Assembly: GCA_019912965.1 (NCBI GenBank) | Contig: JAIOHM010000175.1 | Coordinates: 62,001 to 126,000, forward strand | Length of the DNA: 64,000 nt | Direction of reading: 5' to 3' | Source of the DNA: Anaerolineae bacterium | GTDB lineage: Bacteria > Chloroflexota > Anaerolineae > Aggregatilineales > Phototrophicaceae | In this document: in pieces, positions 60,683-64,000 of the stretch | Layout: each line of letters opens with the position of its first letter | How positions within the stretch are numbered: the first letter of the stretch is position 1 | The notes under the pieces: generated by a model | Databases searched by the model: none | Told to the model about the DNA's origin: nothing | Seen by the model: only the letters and a program-made list of their open reading frames with translations | Program-made: the position numbers and the translations under genes

Positions 60683-61438
60683 ATGACTGAAAACTCATCC
60701 CTCATCAAAGTCAGCGGTCACGAACTCGATGATCCTGCTTTCCTAATGGCGTTCGCATCTGCCATCAAAGCCTTGAACGCACCCACCATCATTGTGCATG
60801 GCGGCGGGGCGGAAATTTCGGGACTGCAAAAAACATTAGGCATCGAACCGCGTTACTTGGATGGCGTCCGCATCACCGACGAACCTTCGCTCAAAGTGGT
60901 TGAAATGGTGCTGTGCGGCACGGTCAATAAACGACTGGTGCGCTATTTGCTGGCGGCGGGTGTCGATGCACTTGGTCTTTCCGGTGTAGATCGTGGCCTC
61001 GTCCGTGCGGTCAAAATGCCGAATCCCAATCAGGACATGGGGTTCACCGGATCAGTTTCAGGCGTGCGTGGCGAAGTGCTGACCGATTTGCTCAAGCAGG
61101 GCATTACCCCGGTAGTTGCGCCTGTCTGCTTGGGCGAGGATACCAGCTACAACGTCAACGCTGATCATGTCGCCGGGGCAATCGCTGTTGCCGTCAATGC
61201 CAGCCGCGTGATTTTCCTGACGAATGTTGAAGGGGTGTTGGTCGATAACGCTGTCGTACCCACTCTTTCGCCTGAACGCACCCAATCCCTGATTGATGAT
61301 GGCACAATTTTCGGCGGCATGATTCCCAAAGTGCAAACGGCTTTACATGCGCTCGAACTCGGCATTCAGCAGGCCGTCATCACCAACCTGAAGGGTTTGC
61401 AAACTGGCGGCGGCACAGTATTTGAGCGAGTTAAATAA
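60683..61438 (+). CDS. argB: Acetylglutamate kinase
   Basis: 251 aa, amino acid kinase fold. Phosphorylates N-acetylglutamate. Motifs: TIIVHGGGAEISGLQKTLG, RYLDGVRITDEPSLKVVEMVL (acetylglutamate site) and YNVNADHVAGAIAVAV near the nucleotide site. It lacks the long N-terminal helix usually linked to arginine-sensitive forms, so feedback inhibition may be absent or different. Overlaps the GNAT gene by one base. Confidence 0.94.
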   Translation: MTENSSLIKVSGHELDDPAFLMAFASAIKALNAPTIIVHGGGAEISGLQKTLGIEPRYLDGVRITDEPSLKVVEMVLCGTVNKRLVRYLLAAGVDALGLSGVDRGLVRAVKMPNPNQDMGFTGSVSGVRGEVLTDLLKQGITPVVAPVCLGEDTSYNVNADHVAGAIAVAVNASRVIFLTNVEGVLVDNAVVPTLSPERTQSLIDDGTIFGGMIPKVQTALHALELGIQQAVITNLKGLQTGGGTVFERVK

Positions 61439-61851
61439 TGACAGTCATCCGTTATGCCATCAGCCCTCCTGTGAGCAACCAAGCCTTAAATAGCTTGTTT
61501 GCTGCCGCGTGGGAAAATCACACCGATTCAGACTTCGCCAAAGTGCTGTCTCACAGCCTGTGTTATATCTGTGCCTACATGGACGAACGGCTGATCGGCT
61601 TTGTGAATGTGGCTTGGGATGGCGGCATCCATGCTTTCATTCTGGATACCACCGTTCATCCAGATGCACAGCGGCGCGGTGTAGGGCAGAAACTCGTGAA
61701 ACAGGCGGCAGATGCAGCCCGCGAACAGGGCATCGAATGGCTGCATGTGGATTATGCACCGCACTTGGAAGCCTTCTATCAAGGCTGTGGCTTCCAGCCT
61801 ACCGCCGCCGGACTGATAAATTTAAAAGTGACGGATACAGCCAAAATATGA
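61438..61851 (+). CDS. GNAT-family N-acetyltransferase
   Basis: 137 aa. Acetyl-CoA pyrophosphate loop in VHPDAQRRGVGQKLVKQAAD and the C-terminal FYQGCGFQPTAAG. The substrate is not evident. Its position could suggest glutamate N-acetylation (a short ArgA-like activity), but the sequence looks like generic GNAT, and argJ downstream can supply N-acetylglutamate by recycling. Overlaps argB by 1 nt. Confidence 0.85.
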   Translation: MTVIRYAISPPVSNQALNSLFAAAWENHTDSDFAKVLSHSLCYICAYMDERLIGFVNVAWDGGIHAFILDTTVHPDAQRRGVGQKLVKQAADAAREQGIEWLHVDYAPHLEAFYQGCGFQPTAAGLINLKVTDTAKI

Positions 61852-61926
61852 ACATTCATTCTATTGGTTTTTGCGCTACAATGGGCTGTTCCAATCCCGT
61901 TTCCCAATTGGGAATGGAGGGAGCAT

Positions 61927-62511
61927 ATGACCAACGAACAAACCCTGCTGGACGAACTGCACGCGCTCATTCGTTACATCTACCGCAAAAATATAGCAGA
62001 GAAAATCATCACTGCCTTTGCCGAATCGCTGGCCGCCAAAGACGATCCACAGGAACGCCTGTCGATTATTCATCACTGGTTGGACTTTTATCAGGCGCAC
62101 AAATATCGCAAGATGATGCGCCGCCGCCGCGCCACCTTTCAGGAACGGCTGACCGCCTGTTCCGCCTGCGGTTATCCAACTTCACACCGTCATCACTTGT
62201 GGGACATTGCTACGCATGGCGAAAACGCCGTCACCGTGCAGTTGTGTCCCAACTGTCACGAACTCCATCATCTGCTTTACAACACTCTCGCCCGCGACTC
62301 GGATTACAGCCGCAAGCTGGTGCAGCACATTCTATTTTCCGGGCAGATAGTGCCGGAGGCCGTGCAGCGAATTTACGGCTGGCTGCGCGCCATCATCGCT
62401 TACGAAATCCAGAACGGTTGGCTGGAAAGTTACAAACTCTCCGACCTCTGGATCGAAGAAAAACTCCACTGGAGCGAATATTTGGAGCGATCTGGGACAA
62501 TACCAAGATGA
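61927..62511 (+). CDS. HNH-like zinc-binding protein of unknown function
   Basis: 194 aa from ATG 61927 (GGAGGG upstream). The centre carries CSACGYPTSHRHHLWDIATHG, then VTVQLCPNCHELHHLLYN. The two CxxC pairs and the HHL/CHELHH block match an HNH/ZnF fold, and H-H-L with a later C-H-x-x-x-H is the endonuclease-like pattern. Flanking regions are helical. The role in the arg operon is unknown; it may only be carried along. Confidence 0.7.
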   Translation: MTNEQTLLDELHALIRYIYRKNIAEKIITAFAESLAAKDDPQERLSIIHHWLDFYQAHKYRKMMRRRRATFQERLTACSACGYPTSHRHHLWDIATHGENAVTVQLCPNCHELHHLLYNTLARDSDYSRKLVQHILFSGQIVPEAVQRIYGWLRAIIAYEIQNGWLESYKLSDLWIEEKLHWSEYLERSGTIPR

Positions 62512-62550
62512 ACTCACCACCATTCGACGGATGCTCAATACATTTATCCA

Positions 62551-62599
62551 AAAACTAAAAACCAACAACTAATAACTAACGACTAAGGACTAACCAACC
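62551..62599. repeat. Period-7 repeat array abutting the argD start codon
   Basis: Seven exact-register units AAAACTA, AAAACCA, ACAACTA, ATAACTA, ACGACTA, AGGACTA, ACCAACC, followed at once by ATG 62600. AAGGA within units five and six is the only candidate ribosome binding site for argD. Confidence 0.8.
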
Positions 62600-63817
62600 A
62601 TGCTCAACACAACCCCACAAACCCGAACTGACCAACTCATGCAGGACGACCACGATCACATCGCTCAGACCTACAAACGCGCCCCATTTGTGCTGGTACA
62701 TGGCGAAGGCGCAACTTTGTTTGACAGCGAAGGTCGCAGCTACACCGATTGGGTAGCGGGCATCGCCGTTAATGCCCTCGGCTACAGCGACCCCGGTCTG
62801 ACTCAAGCCATTCAGCACGGCGCAAACGGTCTCATCCACACCAGCAATCTGTACTACACGGCTCCTCAGATCGAACTGGCGAATCTGCTGGTCGAAAAAT
62901 CCTTTGCTGATCGCGTGTTTTTCACCAACAGCGGCGCGGAAGCTAACGAAGGCGCACTCAAGTTCGCCCGTAAAGTCCAGTATGAAAAAGGCCTGACCGA
63001 TAAAACCGAAGTCGTCTGCTTTTCCAGCGCCTTTCATGGTCGGACGTTAGCCACCGTTTCGCTGACACCAAAGGAAAAATATCAGAAGCCGTTCCACCCA
63101 CTGCTGCCCGGCGTCAAAGTCGCTGAGTTCAACAATCTGGAAAGTGCTAAAGGGCTCATTGGTGATAAAACCGCTGCTGTCATCGTCGAACCCATTCAGG
63201 GCGAAGGTGGCATCAACATGGCAACGCCCGAATTTCTGCGTGGACTGCGTGAACTCTGCGATCAATATGGTGCTGTGTTGATTTTCGACGAAATACAGTG
63301 TGGCGTAGGGCGTACCGGAAAATTGTGGGCGCATGAACACGTGGGCGTGACCCCCGACATTATGACCCTCGCCAAGCCGCTGGCAGGTGGTTTACCCATC
63401 GGCGCAATCTTAATGACCGAAACCGTTGCTACCGCCATGCACTACGGCGAACACGGCTCAACTTTCGCTGGCGGCCCATTCGTGACAGGCGTGGCGAAGT
63501 ATGTTCTCAACCGCATCAGCCAGCCGGAATTTCTGGCGCATGTGGACGAAGTAGGCGAATATTTGCAGGAGCGCCTTTCGGAAATCAACAGCCCATTGAT
63601 TAAAGATGTGCGTGGTAAAGGCTTGATGGTCGCCCTCGAATTGACGGGTGATGTGACTCCGGTGATCGAAGCGGGTTACCAGCACGGCCTGATTATGGTC
63701 AACGCCGGAACGGATGTCATCCGTTTTGTGCCGCCGCTGATTGTCGAAAAATCCCATGTTGACGGCTTGGTCGAGAAATTGACCATTATCCTCTCGGAGA
63801 TGCAAACCAATGCTTGA
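62600..63817 (+). CDS. argD: Acetylornithine aminotransferase
   Basis: 405 aa, class III PLP aminotransferase. Motifs: YTDWVAGIAVNALGY, FFTNSGAEANEGALKFAR, CFSSAFHGRTLATVSLT, DEIQCGVGRTG and the PLP Lys in MTLAKPLAGGLPIGAI. Converts N-acetylglutamate semialdehyde to N-acetylornithine. Overlaps argJ by 8 nt. Confidence 0.96.
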   Translation: MLNTTPQTRTDQLMQDDHDHIAQTYKRAPFVLVHGEGATLFDSEGRSYTDWVAGIAVNALGYSDPGLTQAIQHGANGLIHTSNLYYTAPQIELANLLVEKSFADRVFFTNSGAEANEGALKFARKVQYEKGLTDKTEVVCFSSAFHGRTLATVSLTPKEKYQKPFHPLLPGVKVAEFNNLESAKGLIGDKTAAVIVEPIQGEGGINMATPEFLRGLRELCDQYGAVLIFDEIQCGVGRTGKLWAHEHVGVTPDIMTLAKPLAGGLPIGAILMTETVATAMHYGEHGSTFAGGPFVTGVAKYVLNRISQPEFLAHVDEVGEYLQERLSEINSPLIKDVRGKGLMVALELTGDVTPVIEAGYQHGLIMVNAGTDVIRFVPPLIVEKSHVDGLVEKLTIILSEMQTNA

Positions 63818-64000
63818 GGTTAAATCCACGATTGAACACGTCGCGGGTTTTCGGGTTGCAGGCGTCCATGCCGGACTGAAAAAAAACGGCAAACTCGATT
63901 TTGCGGTAGTTATCAGCGATACCCCCTGCACCGCCGCCGGGGTATTTACCACCAATCAGGTCAAAGCCGCCCCGGTGATTCTGGATATGGAGCGCCTGCA
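63810..64000 (+). CDS. argJ: Glutamate N-acetyltransferase / ornithine acetyltransferase (5' part)
   Basis: The first 63 complete codons are in the window: VAGFRVAGVHAGLKKNGKLD, then AVVISDTPCTAAGVFTTNQ and VKAAPVILDMERL. This is the usual ArgJ N-terminus, although the autocatalytic Thr lies beyond the window edge. Recycles the acetyl group from acetylornithine to glutamate. Continues past 64000. Confidence 0.93.
   Translation, partial: MLEVKSTIEHVAGFRVAGVHAGLKKNGKLDFAVVISDTPCTAAGVFTTNQVKAAPVILDMERL

Noticed and set aside
61509..62558. 349-codon plus-strand frame across the GNAT and HNH genes
   Set aside because: It overlaps two better-supported genes in another frame, and its composition (Arg/Ser/His-rich) is that of an out-of-frame reading.
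1..64000. Search for tRNA, rRNA, insertion sequences and attachment sites
   Set aside because: No cloverleaf sequence ending in a tRNA 3' consensus, no transposase or integrase motif and no terminal repeats were recognised by reading; a dedicated scan was not possible.

Overview
The window looks like a chromosomal segment of a Chloroflexota bacterium, probably Anaerolineae-like. This is an inference from the gene content: a full 14-subunit complex I locus, several TIR-anchored membrane receptors with Thr/Pro/Ser-rich linkers of the kind common in that phylum, an NHLP-type peptide exporter and many degenerate 7-bp intergenic repeats. No rRNA or tRNA gene was recognised, so the placement is not proven. 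The DNA is moderately GC-rich, with AT-rich or GC-skewed islands between genes.

Layout. (1) 1-20946: nuoA to nuoN on the plus strand. Two extra genes (TPR protein, SpoIIAA/STAS-like protein) lie between nuoF and nuoG, and a 2.5-kb interruption between nuoL and nuoM carries repeats and a reverse-strand TIR gene. NuoH, NuoJ and NuoL carry large non-standard additions; the clearest is a DUF4397 domain inside an outward loop of NuoJ. A Rex-like palindrome lies between a predicted nuo promoter and nuoA. A strong terminator closes the locus at about 21.0 kb. (2) 21.0-28.6 kb: mixed small genes (DinB, a frameshifted methyltransferase, an EamA transporter with a palindromic repeat inside its coding sequence, FHA, MarR, macrodomain, DegV, acetamidase). 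(3) 28.6-40.7 kb, minus strand: transglutaminase-like membrane protein, NAD-dependent epimerase, two methyltransferases, a flippase, four GT4 glycosyltransferases and a Tat-exported ferritin-like protein. This is a surface polysaccharide cluster. (4) 41.0-45.1 kb: convergent pair of a TIR-like/PDZ membrane protein and a DUF4062-STAND-HEAT NTPase. (5) 45.3-51.6 kb, minus strand: a compact NHLP-type export system (C39-peptidase ABC transporter, second ABC transporter, short HlyD-like protein) preceded by two tiny paralogous precursor genes with double-glycine leaders and no recognisable tailoring enzyme. (6) 51.7-57.8 kb: TIR-TM-WD40 receptor, CoA-transferase, MFS transporter. (7) 57.9-64.0 kb: an arginine operon (argC, EamA, argB, GNAT, HNH-like gene, argD, start of argJ). 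Its leader encodes a short peptide with six Arg codons in seven, followed by an intrinsic terminator and a competing antiterminator pairing, as in classical ribosome-mediated attenuation.

The two observations I rate highest are the arginine attenuator at 58.58-58.83 kb and the two-peptide NHLP system at 45.3-51.6 kb. Next come the NuoJ-DUF4397 fusion and the period-7 repeat arrays scattered between genes, several of which abut start codons.
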